Part shown: positions 34,630 through 45,619 of the stretch, in pieces
Position numbering within the stretch: the stretch's first letter is position 1
How the letters are laid out: the number at the start of each line of letters is the position of its first letter
Source of the DNA: Sedimenticola sp050289425
GTDB lineage: Bacteria > Pseudomonadota > Gammaproteobacteria > Chromatiales > Chromatiaceae
Reading direction: 5' to 3'
Assembly (NCBI RefSeq): GCF_050289425.1
Contig: NZ_JBNKFS010000011.1
Span: 1 to 64,000, forward strand
DNA: 64,000 nucleotides
Notes under the pieces: generated by a model
What the model was told of the DNA's origin: nothing
Databases searched by the model: none
The model's input: only the letters and a program-made list of their open reading frames with translations
Position numbers and translations under genes: made by a program

Positions 34630-35919
34630 ATGAAAACGAGTTACCTGAAAAGCAGCCTGATATCGATGGCGATCGCCTTCGCAGGCATCAGTAGCGCGCA
34701 GGCCGCTGACACCATCAAGGTGGGCATTCTGCACTCCCTGTCCGGCACCATGGCCATCAGCGAAACCACGCTGAAAGACACCATGCTGATGCTGATTGAG
34801 GAGCAAAACAAAAAAGGTGGCCTGCTCGGCAAAAAGCTGGAGCCGGTGGTGGTCGACCCCGCCTCCAATTGGCCGCTGTTCGCCGAGAAGGCACGCGAGC
34901 TGTTGAGCAAAGAGAAGGTAGCCGCCATCTTCGGCAACTGGACCTCGGTATCGCGTAAATCGGTCTTACCGGTGGTTGAAGAACTCGACGGCCTGCTGTT
35001 TTATCCGGTGCAGTATGAAGGTGAAGAGTCATCGAAAAACGTCTTCTACACCGGCGCCGCACCCAATCAGCAAGCCATTCCGGCGGTGGATTACCTGATG
35101 AATGATATCGGCGTAAAACGCTGGGTACTGGCTGGCACCGACTACGTCTATCCGCGCACCACCAACAAGATCCTGGAAGCCTACCTGAAGGCCAAGGGTG
35201 TCGCGGACAAAGACATCATGATCAACTACACCCCGTTCGGTCACTCCGACTGGCAGTCGATTGTGTCCGATATCAAGAAATTCGGCTCCACCGGCGTGAA
35301 GACCGCCGTGGTCTCCACCATCAACGGCGACGCCAATGTCCCCTTCTACAAAGAGCTGGGCAACCAGGGCATCTCAGCCGAGGATATCCCGGTGGTGGCA
35401 TTCTCGGTGGGTGAAGAGGAGCTGTCCGGTATCGATACCAAACCCCTGGTCGGTCACCTTGCTGCCTGGAACTACTTCATGAGCGTGGATGACGAAGCCA
35501 ACAGCCATTTCATCAAAGAGTGGAAAACCTTTATCAAGAATGACAAGCGGGTCACCAACGATCCGATGGAAGCGCATTACATCGGCTTCAACATGTGGGT
35601 GAAGGCGGTTGAAAAGGCCGGCACCACCGATTCCGACGCCGTGCAGAACGCCATCATCGGTGTCTCGGTACCCAATCTGACCGGCGGCTACGCCTCCATG
35701 CTGCCCAACCATCACGTCACCAAGCCGGTGCTGATTGGCGAGATCCAGGAAAACGGCCAGTTTGAAGTGGTTTGGCAAACCTCCGGTCTGGTCGCCGGTG
35801 ATGCCTGGTCCGACTTCCTCCCCGGTTCCAAGGACATCATCTCCGATTGGAGAGCACCGCTGGCTTGCGGTAACTACAACGTAAAGACCGCAAAGTGTTC
35901 CGGTCAGAACTACGAGTAA
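34630..35919 (+). CDS. urtA: Urea ABC transporter, substrate-binding protein
   Basis: 429 residues, periplasmic. Signal peptide ~1-25 (ISMAIAFAGISSAQAA). The mature protein is the type I ligand-binding fold (IKVGILHSLSGTMAISETTL, IFGNWTSVSRKSVLPVVEE) with UrtA-specific stretches (FYTGAAPNQQAIPAVDYLM, DPMEAHYIGFNMW). AGATTGTGGAGAG precedes the start. It captures urea and delivers it to UrtBC. It opens an operon of at least eleven genes that ends in urease accessory genes. Confidence 0.97.
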   Translation: MKTSYLKSSLISMAIAFAGISSAQAADTIKVGILHSLSGTMAISETTLKDTMLMLIEEQNKKGGLLGKKLEPVVVDPASNWPLFAEKARELLSKEKVAAIFGNWTSVSRKSVLPVVEELDGLLFYPVQYEGEESSKNVFYTGAAPNQQAIPAVDYLMNDIGVKRWVLAGTDYVYPRTTNKILEAYLKAKGVADKDIMINYTPFGHSDWQSIVSDIKKFGSTGVKTAVVSTINGDANVPFYKELGNQGISAEDIPVVAFSVGEEELSGIDTKPLVGHLAAWNYFMSVDDEANSHFIKEWKTFIKNDKRVTNDPMEAHYIGFNMWVKAVEKAGTTDSDAVQNAIIGVSVPNLTGGYASMLPNHHVTKPVLIGEIQENGQFEVVWQTSGLVAGDAWSDFLPGSKDIISDWRAPLACGNYNVKTAKCSGQNYE

Positions 35920-36025
35920 CCGCACGACCCTGAGCTTGCCAGGCAAGCCGCAACAAGCCGGCCCGGTTGGGTCGGCTTGTTCTCAACCACCAGAGCGCAG
36001 CAATCCGGATAACCTTGGTGGCTTT

Positions 36026-37675
36026 ATGAAACCCGATAACTCTGAGCGAATGCGCAGGCCTATGTCACAGCGAATAACCTGGATACTGCTGGTTCTCTGC
36101 CTCACGGCCGCTCCACTCCATGCGGTATATGCCGCGGCTGAAACATCGCCGCTCAATGCCGCCGCCGAACTGTTGACGGCAAAAAACTTCAAACAGAAAT
36201 ACCAAGCCATCCAACTGCTGGAGAGTGACGGCAGCGAACAGGCCAGGCAAATCCTTTTGGCGCTCATGGATAGCCGGCTCTATTACGTAAAACTGGGGAA
36301 ACGACTGATTATCCTGGGCCAATCGACGGGCAATCTCACCGCAGTCGATGCGCTGACCCAAGAAACCGTTGCTGACGTCAGCAAGGGCGCCATAAAAAAG
36401 ATCACCTTGAATAACCGCATGCGCAGCCAGATACGCAATGCGCTGGCGATGCTGGACTTACGCAACCCCGATAGCGATAAACGCCTCGCCGCCGTCAATC
36501 AAATGCTGGATCACCCCGATGCCGAGAGTGCCGCATTGATTCAATCCCTGCTGGAACAGGAGACCAACGGACAGATCCGTGAAGCGATGCAGATCGTTAT
36601 CGCCCTGGGAAAACTCAGCGCCGGTGACAAACAGGAGCGACTCGCCGCCGTCGACACACTGGACGGCAACATTCATCCGGCGGTACGTAACGGTCTGTTG
36701 AAGCTGCAGCAGCGTACGCAAGACCAGGCGTTCGCCGCCGAGATCAAACAGGTACTCGACCACATCCACAGCAAACTGCAGCTGTATAGCCTGGTGGAGA
36801 ATCTCTTCTTCGGTCTCAGCCTCGGCTCGGTATTGGTACTCGCCGCCATCGGCCTGGCCATCACCTTCGGTGTGATGGGCGTGATCAACATGGCCCATGG
36901 CGAATTGATCATGATCGGCGCTTATTCCACCTATGTGATGCAGCTGTTGATGCCGAACCACATCGGCGCCTCCCTGCTGCTCTCGGTACCGGTTGCCTTT
37001 ATCGTCTCGGGGCTGGTCGGCATCGGCATCGAGCGGGGTGTCATTCGCTTCCTGTACGGTCGCTCCCTGGAGACGTTGCTCGCCACCTTCGGTATCAGCC
37101 TGATCCTGCAGCAGACGGTGCGAACGATCTTTTCACCACTCAACCGTTCGGTGGAGGCACCCGGTTGGATGAGTGGCAGTTGGGAAATCAACAGCGCCTT
37201 GTCACTCACCTTCAACCGCCTCTATATCATCGCCTTCTGCCTGCTGGTATTCGCCATCCTGTTCCTGGTACTGAAAAAGACTTCACTGGGACTTCAGGTT
37301 AGGGCCGTCTCACAAAACCGGGCGATGGCTCGCGCCATGGGTGTGCGTTCCGAGTGGGTGGATGCGATGACCTTCGGTCTCGGCTCCGGCATTGCCGGGG
37401 TGGCCGGCGTGGCCCTTAGTCAGCTGACCAATGTGGGTCCCAACCTGGGGCAGTCTTACATTATCGACAGCTTTATGGTGGTGGTGTTTGGCGGCGTGGG
37501 CAATCTCTGGGGCACGCTGGTGAGCGGCATGGGATTGGGTATTGCCAACAAATTTCTTGAACCCTGGTCCGGTGCCGTCTTGGCCAAGATCCTGGTACTG
37601 GTGTTCATCATTCTGTTTATCCAGAAACGGCCGCGGGGACTCTTTCCCCAGAAAGGTCGGGCAGCGGAGGGTTGA
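36026..37675 (+). CDS. urtB: Urea ABC transporter, permease UrtB
   Basis: About 549 residues from ATG 36026 (GGTGG upstream); ATG 36062, which starts the signal-like helix, is an alternative. The N-terminal ~250 residues are periplasmic and HEAT-repeat-like (AAAETSPL, ARQILLALMDSRLYYVKLGK, LAAVNQMLDHPDAESAALIQ). This extra domain is typical of UrtB. The remainder is a LivH-type permease (VINMAHGELIMIGAYSTYVM, VVVFGGVGNLWGTLVSGMG). It pairs with UrtC. UrtC starts three bases after its stop. Confidence 0.96.
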   Translation: MKPDNSERMRRPMSQRITWILLVLCLTAAPLHAVYAAAETSPLNAAAELLTAKNFKQKYQAIQLLESDGSEQARQILLALMDSRLYYVKLGKRLIILGQSTGNLTAVDALTQETVADVSKGAIKKITLNNRMRSQIRNALAMLDLRNPDSDKRLAAVNQMLDHPDAESAALIQSLLEQETNGQIREAMQIVIALGKLSAGDKQERLAAVDTLDGNIHPAVRNGLLKLQQRTQDQAFAAEIKQVLDHIHSKLQLYSLVENLFFGLSLGSVLVLAAIGLAITFGVMGVINMAHGELIMIGAYSTYVMQLLMPNHIGASLLLSVPVAFIVSGLVGIGIERGVIRFLYGRSLETLLATFGISLILQQTVRTIFSPLNRSVEAPGWMSGSWEINSALSLTFNRLYIIAFCLLVFAILFLVLKKTSLGLQVRAVSQNRAMARAMGVRSEWVDAMTFGLGSGIAGVAGVALSQLTNVGPNLGQSYIIDSFMVVVFGGVGNLWGTLVSGMGLGIANKFLEPWSGAVLAKILVLVFIILFIQKRPRGLFPQKGRAAEG

Positions 37676-37678
37676 GGG

Positions 37679-38767
37679 ATGGGCTGGCTTAACCTGTTGA
37701 AACAAGACCGTGGCGGCCAACTGTTCCTGGCCCTGTTGGCACTGGGTACCCTGTTGGTACCGTTGCTGAATCTGCTGCTGCCGGACGGCCACCCCCTGCA
37801 CCTCTCCACCTACACCGTCACGCTGCTGGGCAAGTACCTCGCCTTCGCGCTGTTGGCGATAGCGGTGGATCTCGCCTGGGGTTATCTCGGCATTCTCAGT
37901 CTCGGCCACGGCGCCTTTTTCGCCCTGGGCGGATATGCCATGGGCATGTACCTGATGCGCCAGATCGGTGAAAGGGGCGTCTATGGCGACCCGATACTGC
38001 CGGACTTCATGGTATTCCTGAACTGGGATGCCCTGCCCTGGTTTTGGTACGGCTTCGATATGTTCTGGTTTGCCGCTCTGATGGTGTTGCTGGTTCCTGG
38101 GCTGCTGGCGTTTCTGTTCGGTTGGCTGGCGTTCCGCTCCCGGGTCACCGGCGTCTATCTCTCCATCATGACCCAGGCGCTGACCTATGCGCTGATGCTC
38201 GCCTTCTTCCGCAATGAAATGGGTTTTGGCGGCAACAATGGCCTGACCGATTTCAAGGAGCTGCTTGGCTTCGACCTGCAGGCGGACACGACCCGTATCG
38301 GGCTGTTCGTCATCTCCGCGTTGATGCTGGCACTCGGTTATATCGTCTGCCGGGCGATTGTCCAATCGCGGCTGGGACGGGTGGCGGTGGCGGTGCGTGA
38401 CGCCGAAGACCGCACCCGCTTTATCGGCTATCGGGTAGAGCATATAAAATTGGCGATCTTTACTTTCTCCGCCGTGCTGGCCGGCATCGCCGGCGCCCTC
38501 TATGTACCGCAGGTGGGCATTATCAATCCGGGGGAATTCTCACCGCTCAACTCCATTGAGATCGTCATCTGGGTCGCCGTCGGTGGGCGGGGCACGCTCT
38601 ACGGCGCCGCGGCCGGCGCCCTGATGGTCAACTACGGCAAAACCTATCTAACCGGGGCGCTGCCGGAGGTATGGCTGTTTGCGCTCGGCGCGCTGTTCGT
38701 GCTGGTCACCATCCTCCTGCCAAAAGGTGTCATTGGATTGATGAATCGAAAAGAGGCCGCATCATGA
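37679..38767 (+). CDS. urtC: Urea ABC transporter, permease UrtC
   Basis: 362 residues, LivM-type permease with about ten membrane segments (LAIAVDLAWGYLGILSLGHG, YLSIMTQALTYALMLAFFRN, VRDAEDRTRFIGYRVEHIKL, WVAVGGRGTLYGAAAGALMV). It forms the membrane channel with UrtB. Its stop overlaps the urtD start as ATGA. Confidence 0.97.
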   Translation: MGWLNLLKQDRGGQLFLALLALGTLLVPLLNLLLPDGHPLHLSTYTVTLLGKYLAFALLAIAVDLAWGYLGILSLGHGAFFALGGYAMGMYLMRQIGERGVYGDPILPDFMVFLNWDALPWFWYGFDMFWFAALMVLLVPGLLAFLFGWLAFRSRVTGVYLSIMTQALTYALMLAFFRNEMGFGGNNGLTDFKELLGFDLQADTTRIGLFVISALMLALGYIVCRAIVQSRLGRVAVAVRDAEDRTRFIGYRVEHIKLAIFTFSAVLAGIAGALYVPQVGIINPGEFSPLNSIEIVIWVAVGGRGTLYGAAAGALMVNYGKTYLTGALPEVWLFALGALFVLVTILLPKGVIGLMNRKEAAS

Positions 38768-39594
38768 ACGCCATGCAGCGTTTCCGTAACGCCATACAGC
38801 CAGACCGGTTGTTTGATTTTATGAAACAAACCGCCGGCGCAGAGGTGGACGTGAGTCACGGCACCATCCTCTATCTGGAAGATATCTCGGTCAGCTTCGA
38901 CGGCTTCAAGGCGATCAACGCCCTGAACCTCTATATCGATACCGGCGAACTGCGTTGCATCATCGGCCCCAACGGGGCCGGCAAGACCACCATGATGGAC
39001 ATCATCACCGGCAAGACCAAACCGGACAGCGGCAGCGCCTACTTCGGACAGAACATCAATCTGCTGGAACTTAGCGAACCGGAGATCGTCCAGGCGGGGA
39101 TCGGCCGCAAGTTTCAGAAGCCGACCGTCTTTGAGTTCCATAGCGTGTTTGAAAACCTGGAACTGTCGATGGCCGGCGACAAGCGTGTCTGGCCGACCCT
39201 CACCGCCCAATTGAACCCGGCACAACGGGAACAGATAGACAAGGTGCTGGAGATCATCGCCCTGCAGGCACACCGCGACCGCTACGCCGGCGCCCTGTCG
39301 CACGGTCAAAAGCAGTGGCTGGAGATCGGCATGCTGTTGATGCAGCGACCCAAACTGCTATTGGTGGATGAGCCGGTCGCCGGCATGACCCATCAGGAGA
39401 TGGATCGCACGGCGGAACTGCTCACTTCACTGGCCGGCGATCACACCGTGCTGGTGGTGGAGCATGATATGGATTTCGTGCGCGCTATCGCACGCAAGGT
39501 GACCGTGCTGCATCAAGGCAGTGTACTGGCCGAAGGCAGCATGGATGAAGTGCAGAACGATCCCCGGGTCGTCGAAGTTTACCTGGGCGAATAG
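38764..39594 (+). CDS. urtD: Urea ABC transporter, ATPase UrtD
   Basis: 276 residues from ATG 38764; the open frame extends upstream but this start overlaps urtC by the usual ATGA. Walker A GPNGAGKTTMMD, signature LSHGQKQWLEIG and Walker B LLLVDEPVAGMTHQE, as in the LivG group. Residues 1-35 are a longer N-terminal lead than in LivG. It energises urea import with UrtE. Confidence 0.97.
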   Translation: MNAMQRFRNAIQPDRLFDFMKQTAGAEVDVSHGTILYLEDISVSFDGFKAINALNLYIDTGELRCIIGPNGAGKTTMMDIITGKTKPDSGSAYFGQNINLLELSEPEIVQAGIGRKFQKPTVFEFHSVFENLELSMAGDKRVWPTLTAQLNPAQREQIDKVLEIIALQAHRDRYAGALSHGQKQWLEIGMLLMQRPKLLLVDEPVAGMTHQEMDRTAELLTSLAGDHTVLVVEHDMDFVRAIARKVTVLHQGSVLAEGSMDEVQNDPRVVEVYLGE

Positions 39595-39609
39595 TTAAGG
39601 CGGATAAGC

Positions 39610-40305
39610 ATGCTGAATGTGGCAAAGATCAATCAGTTCTACGGCGAGAGCCATACCCTGTGGGATCTCGATCTGCAGGTTCCCGAGGGCCGATGCACCT
39701 GCCTGATGGGACGCAACGGCGTCGGCAAGACCACCCTGCTGCAGTGTGTGATGGGCCTGCTACCGATCCGTTCCGGGGAGATCCAGTTCTCTGGTGAGTC
39801 GCTTAACCGGCAGATTGCCGAGCGACGCGCACCGCTCGGTATCGGTTATGTGCCACAGGGACGGCAGATATTCCCTCTGCTGACCGTGGAAGAGAACCTG
39901 CGTATCGGCTTGCCGGCGCGCCGGGAAAAATCCAACCAGATCCCTGCATTTATCTTTGAGCTGTTCCCGGTACTCAAGGAGATGCTGGGGCGTCGTGGCG
40001 GCGACCTCTCCGGCGGCCAGCAACAACAGCTGGCCATCGGCCGCGCCCTGGTAATCGATCCCAAGCTATTGATCCTGGATGAGCCCACCGAGGGGATTCA
40101 ACCCAACATCGTGCAGGAAATCGGCGACATCATCCTGCGCCTGAACCGGGAGATCGGACTCACCGTCTTGCTGGTGGAACAGAAACTGCCGTTTGCACGC
40201 AAGGTGGCGGATAGCTACTGCATCCTGGACCGCGGCCGGCATGTGGCCGCCGGTGAGATGGCTGAACTCAACGATGAACTGATTCGTCAATATCTGACGG
40301 TGTGA
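39610..40305 (+). CDS. urtE: Urea ABC transporter, ATPase UrtE
   Basis: 231 residues, LivF type. Walker A GRNGVGKTTLLQ, signature LSGGQQQQLAIGRALV, Walker B LLILDEPTEGIQP. It starts 15 bases after urtD and ends three bases before the ureD start, so transporter and urease genes are one operon. Confidence 0.97.
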   Translation: MLNVAKINQFYGESHTLWDLDLQVPEGRCTCLMGRNGVGKTTLLQCVMGLLPIRSGEIQFSGESLNRQIAERRAPLGIGYVPQGRQIFPLLTVEENLRIGLPARREKSNQIPAFIFELFPVLKEMLGRRGGDLSGGQQQQLAIGRALVIDPKLLILDEPTEGIQPNIVQEIGDIILRLNREIGLTVLLVEQKLPFARKVADSYCILDRGRHVAAGEMAELNDELIRQYLTV

Positions 40306-40307
40306 AG

Positions 40308-41165
40308 ATGAACCAGCCCGCACCTGCCCTCGACGCTCTGTCCCATACCGCCAAGGATGGCGGCTGGCTGGCCGTTCTGCATTTGGGTTTTCGACAGGTG
40401 GCCGGGAAGACACTGCTGGCCGACCGCTCCCGGCAGGGTCCCTTGGCGGTGCAACGGGCACTCTATCCGGAGGGGGATTGCTGCCACATCTATCTGCTGC
40501 ACCCGCCGGGAGGCGTGGCCGGGGGCGACCGGTTGCGTATCAGCGCCGATGTGGCACAAAACGCCTCGGCGTTGGTAACCACACCCGGCGCCACCAAGTT
40601 TTACCGCACGAGCGGGCCCTGGGCGTCGCAGCGGCAGACGCTGACCGTCACCGATGGATCGCTCGAGTGGCTGCCGCAGGAAAACATCCTTTTCCCCGGT
40701 GCCAAAATCGAACTGGCCACCACCATCCATCTTCAAGGCAATGCCCGTTTCATCGGCTGGGAGATTCACTGTCTCGGCCGCCCGGTCAACCGGGAACAGT
40801 TCGACCGGGGTGAGGCGTTGTTCCGCTTCAGTCTGCAGCGGGATGGCCTGCCGTTGTTGCATGAGCGGCTACACCTCAAGGGGCCCGATGATCTGGCTGC
40901 CCCTGCCGGGCTGCGCAACCAGCCGGTGATCGGCACGCTCTACGCCACCACCGAAACGAGCGGGCAACTGGAATCGCTGCGCGCCCTGATCCCGCCGGCA
41001 CTGCAACAGAACGTGGGCATTACCCGGCTCGACGGCCTGTTGATCGTCCGTTATCTGGGCAATTCCACGGAGGCTGTCCGCACCCTGTTCAGCGAACTCT
41101 GGAAAGCCCTGCGACCCGTTGTGGTCAATCGGCCACCCTGTGCACCGCGCATCTGGAACACCTAG
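40308..41165 (+). CDS. ureD: Urease accessory protein UreD
   Basis: About 285 residues from ATG 40308. UreD (UreH) binds apo-urease and, with UreF and UreG, delivers nickel to the active site. Family stretches: LLHPPGGVAGGDRLRI, TTPGATKFYRTSGPWASQRQ, LEWLPQENILFPGA. It begins two bases after the urtE stop. Confidence 0.95.
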   Translation: MNQPAPALDALSHTAKDGGWLAVLHLGFRQVAGKTLLADRSRQGPLAVQRALYPEGDCCHIYLLHPPGGVAGGDRLRISADVAQNASALVTTPGATKFYRTSGPWASQRQTLTVTDGSLEWLPQENILFPGAKIELATTIHLQGNARFIGWEIHCLGRPVNREQFDRGEALFRFSLQRDGLPLLHERLHLKGPDDLAAPAGLRNQPVIGTLYATTETSGQLESLRALIPPALQQNVGITRLDGLLIVRYLGNSTEAVRTLFSELWKALRPVVVNRPPCAPRIWNT

Positions 41166-41183
41166 AAAACCGAGGAGCCCCAC

Positions 41184-41822
41184 ATGGATCTCACCCCCAG
41201 AGAGAAAGACAAACTGTTGCTGTTCACCGCCGCCCTGCTGGCGGAGCGGCGCAAGGCCCGCGGCCTCAAATTGAATCACCCGGAGGCGATCGCCTATATC
41301 AGTGCCGCCATTCTGGAAGGGGCGCGTGACGGCCAAAGTGTAGCGGAACTGATGGACTACGGCCGCACCCTGCTGACCACCGATGATGTCATGGAGGGCG
41401 TGGCCACCATGATCCACGACGTACAGGTAGAGGCCACTTTCCCGGATGGTACCAAACTGGTAACCGTGCACGATCCGATTCTCGCCACCGACAATGCGCC
41501 GGCCGACACGCTGATCCCCGGCGAGATCATCACGCTTCCCGGTGAGCGGGAACTCAACAGCGGCAGAGAAACCGTGACACTGTCGGTCGCCAACAGCGGT
41601 GACCGGCCCATTCAGGTCGGCTCCCACTACCACTTTGCCGAAACCAACCCGGCCCTGCAGTTCGACCGGGAAAAGGCACGCGGCTTCCGCCTGGATATCC
41701 CGGCCGGTACCGCGGTGCGCTTCGAACCGGGCCAGACCCGGCTGGTGACCCTGGTCGCCTACGCCGGTGAACGCAAGGTGTACGGCTTCAATGGCGCGGT
41801 GATGGGCGACTTGGCAGACTGA
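41184..41822 (+). CDS. ureA: Fused urease gamma/beta subunit
   Basis: 212 residues. Residues ~1-100 are the gamma subunit (MDLTPREKDKLLLFTAALLA, YISAAILEGARDG, GVATMIHDVQVEATFPDGTK). Residues ~106-212 are the beta subunit (IPGEIITLPGERELNSGRE, PIQVGSHYHFAETNPALQFD, GFRLDIPAGTAVRFEPGQ). Most proteobacteria encode these as two genes (ureA, ureB); the fusion joins them in the gamma-beta order, as in Helicobacter. The beta part is about the normal length, so nothing seems lost. It forms urease with UreC. Confidence 0.96.
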   Translation: MDLTPREKDKLLLFTAALLAERRKARGLKLNHPEAIAYISAAILEGARDGQSVAELMDYGRTLLTTDDVMEGVATMIHDVQVEATFPDGTKLVTVHDPILATDNAPADTLIPGEIITLPGERELNSGRETVTLSVANSGDRPIQVGSHYHFAETNPALQFDREKARGFRLDIPAGTAVRFEPGQTRLVTLVAYAGERKVYGFNGAVMGDLAD

Positions 41823-41842
41823 GCAACGGGGAGAACCAAACA

Positions 41843-43546
<1,704 letters not shown>

Positions 43547-43586
43547 TGGGCAGACAACGTGCCATCTTGTTATCCCCTCATCCTGT

Positions 43587-43607
43587 CCTTCTCCCTGAGG
43601 GAGAAGG
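43587..43607. repeat. Small palindromic intergenic repeat (CCTTCTCCC type)
   Basis: CCTTCTCCC and GGGAGAAGG form a nine-base stem around TGA. It is embedded in CCCCTCATCCTGTC...GGGACGC (43574-43615). Related copies lie at 47616-47636 and, interrupted, at 47680-47788. It separates ureC from ureE. Confidence 0.7.
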
Positions 43608-43676
43608 GACGCGCTAAGCCGGGCCGTGGGAGCGGAAAACGTGCCCTACCAAATTTGAAAACCGGGAGAGACAAAC

Positions 43677-44156
43677 ATGATCCGTCTCATTGATAAAACC
43701 AGCGGTATCGCCGCCATCGACACCACCCTGACCCTGCCGCTGCAGAGTCGCATCAAGTGCCGCTTGCGGGTGACCCTGGACAACGGTCGGGATGCCGGGC
43801 TGTTCCTGCCACGCGGCACCACCCTGAAGTCGGGAGACCTGCTGCGTGACGACAGCGGCTATACCGTACAGGTCAAGGCCGCTGACGAGACCGTCTCCTG
43901 CGCTCAATCCGATGACCCGCATCTGCTGGCCCGGGCCTGTTATCACCTGGGCAACCGGCATGTGCCGTTACAGATCGAGGTGGACCGGGTCAGTTATCTG
44001 CACGACCATGTGCTGGATGAGATGCTACAGGGGTTGGGATTGGCGGTGACCGTACAGGCGGCCCCTTTTGAACCGGAACCGGGCGCCTATGGCGGCAGTG
44101 CGGAGAAAGGACATCAACATACGCCGGGAGCCGGGCATGGCCACCACCACCATTGA
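43677..44156 (+). CDS. ureE: Urease accessory protein UreE (nickel chaperone)
   Basis: 159 residues. N-terminal domain ~1-75 (TLTLPLQSRIKCRLRVTLDN, GLFLPRGTTLKSGDLLRDD), metal-binding domain ~76-145 (ARACYHLGNRHVPLQIEVDR, YLHDHVLDEMLQGLG). The conserved nickel-binding His is in YHLGNRHVP. The C-terminus is histidine-rich (GHQHTPGAGHGHHHH), typical of nickel-storing UreE. It overlaps ureF by 20 bases. Confidence 0.95.
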   Translation: MIRLIDKTSGIAAIDTTLTLPLQSRIKCRLRVTLDNGRDAGLFLPRGTTLKSGDLLRDDSGYTVQVKAADETVSCAQSDDPHLLARACYHLGNRHVPLQIEVDRVSYLHDHVLDEMLQGLGLAVTVQAAPFEPEPGAYGGSAEKGHQHTPGAGHGHHHH

Positions 44157-44826
44157 GCCCGACCTATCACGGCTCAGGCTCCTGCAGCTGGTCAGCCCGT
44201 CACTACCGACCGGCGCCTTCACCTACTCCCAGGGGTTGGAATGGGCTGTCGAGTGCGGCTGGGTCAGCGATGAACAGACGCTGCGGGAGTGGCTGATCAG
44301 CCTGATGGAAACCGGCATGAGCAAACTGGAGATCCCGTTGCTGGCGCGCCTCTACCGGGCCAGTGCGGCCGACGACGTTGCCACCGTCACCTACTGGAGC
44401 CGCTACCTGATCGCTTGCCGGGAAACCCGGGAGCTACGGGAAGAGGAGCAGAATCGCGGCCGGGCCATGGCCAGCCTGCTGCCACAACTTGGTATTGATC
44501 TGCCGCCCGAGACGCTGGCCGCGGTCAAGTGTTGCCAACTGACCGGTTTCGCCGTGGCCGCCCAGCGTTGGCACATTCCCCTGCGACAAGCCGCCGAAGG
44601 TTATCTCTGGGGCTGGCTGGAGAACATCGCCCTGGCCGGCGTCAAGATCGTACCCCTTGGCCAGACCGCCGGGCAGCAGATTATCGCTTTACTGAGCGGC
44701 GAAATCCCCCGCCTGGTGAACGCCGGTTTGACCTTGCCGGACGACTCGATCGGCGCATCCTGTCCGGCCCAGGCACTGGCCAGCAGCCTGCACGAAACCC
44801 AATACACCCGAATCTACAGATCCTGA
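44137..44826 (+). CDS. ureF: Urease accessory protein UreF
   Basis: About 229 residues from ATG 44137, which overlaps the ureE end by 20 bases and has GGGAG upstream; the longer open frame is spurious. All-helical UreF family: LQLVSPSLPTGAFTYSQGLE, RYLIACRETRELREEEQNRG, GYLWGWLENIALAGVKIVPL. It bridges UreD and UreG in the nickel-loading complex. Confidence 0.95.
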   Translation: MATTTIEPDLSRLRLLQLVSPSLPTGAFTYSQGLEWAVECGWVSDEQTLREWLISLMETGMSKLEIPLLARLYRASAADDVATVTYWSRYLIACRETRELREEEQNRGRAMASLLPQLGIDLPPETLAAVKCCQLTGFAVAAQRWHIPLRQAAEGYLWGWLENIALAGVKIVPLGQTAGQQIIALLSGEIPRLVNAGLTLPDDSIGASCPAQALASSLHETQYTRIYRS

Positions 44827-44842
44827 CACCAAGGAGCAGACC

Positions 44843-45475
44843 ATGCACAGTTCAGCTTTACGTATCGGCGTCGGCGGCCCGGTCGGATCCGGAAAAACCG
44901 CCCTGCTGGATGCCCTCTGCAAGGCGATGCGCGACCGTTATCAACTGGCCGTGGTGACGAATGACATCTACACCCAGGAAGACGCCCGTTTCCTCATCCA
45001 CAGCCAGGCCCTGGAGCCAGACCGGATCATCGGCGTGGAGACCGGCGGCTGTCCGCACACAGCGATTCGCGAGGACGCCTCCATGAACCTGGCTGCGGTG
45101 GAGGATCTGTGTGAACGCTTCCCCGATCTGGACCTGGTGTTCATCGAAAGCGGCGGCGACAACCTCAGCGCCACCTTCAGCCCGGAGCTGGCCGATCTCA
45201 CCCTCTATGTGCTGGATGTGGCCGAAGGCGAAAAGATGCCGCGCAAGGGCGGCCCGGGAATCACCCGCTCCGATCTGCTGGTGATCAACAAGATCGACCT
45301 GGCCCCGCATGTGGGCGCGTCGCTGGCCGTGATGGAGCAAGACACCCTGCGCATGCGCAAGGATAACCCGTTTGTCTTTTCAAATATGAAAACGGGTCAA
45401 GGGCTTCAGGAGATCATGGCGTTTATCGAACACCGGGGTATGTTGCAGGAATCCCGGGCCGGCTGCGGTGGTTGA
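44843..45475 (+). CDS. ureG: Urease accessory GTPase UreG
   Basis: 210 residues, SIMIBI-class GTPase. P-loop GPVGSGKTALLD (~10-21), metal-binding CPH in GVETGGCPHTAIREDASMN, Walker B-like DLVFIESGGDNLSATFSP, and the guanine motif NKIDLAPHVG. GTP hydrolysis drives nickel insertion into UreC. It ends the urea locus. No nickel transporter gene is in the window. Confidence 0.97.
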   Translation: MHSSALRIGVGGPVGSGKTALLDALCKAMRDRYQLAVVTNDIYTQEDARFLIHSQALEPDRIIGVETGGCPHTAIREDASMNLAAVEDLCERFPDLDLVFIESGGDNLSATFSPELADLTLYVLDVAEGEKMPRKGGPGITRSDLLVINKIDLAPHVGASLAVMEQDTLRMRKDNPFVFSNMKTGQGLQEIMAFIEHRGMLQESRAGCGG

Positions 45476-45541
45476 GGGAGTCGGCTGGTACCGTTGCAAC
45501 CTGAAGCGGTGTACCCGGTTTGCCGGGTCCCTCGGAACAGC

Positions 45542-45567
45542 GGGCAACCACAGGGGGTTGCCCCTAC
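45542..45567 (+). repeat. Dispersed palindromic repeat, GGGCAACC..GGTTGCCC type
   Basis: GGGCAACC and GGTTGCCC arms form an eight-base stem around ACAGGG-like loop, then CCTAC. The inverse copy is at 30015-30041. It lies in the gap after ureG with the converging MCP gene beyond, and could double as a terminator for both. Confidence 0.6.
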
Positions 45568-45619
45568 AACCGATCTGAAATAACCACTGCCCCCCTTGAG
45601 GCCGGCACTTGCAATCTGT

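Noticed and set aside
36062..37675. UrtB as a fusion with an unrelated HEAT-repeat protein
   Set aside because: The long periplasmic N-terminal domain is normal for UrtB.
37310..38443. A 377-codon minus-strand frame rich in Gln, His and Glu
   Set aside because: Antisense to urtB/urtC, same compositional artefact.
43547..43676. Gap between ureC and ureE as an operon break
   Set aside because: The gap holds only a small palindromic repeat with no T-tract, and the ureE-G genes run on in the same direction, so one operon remains likely.
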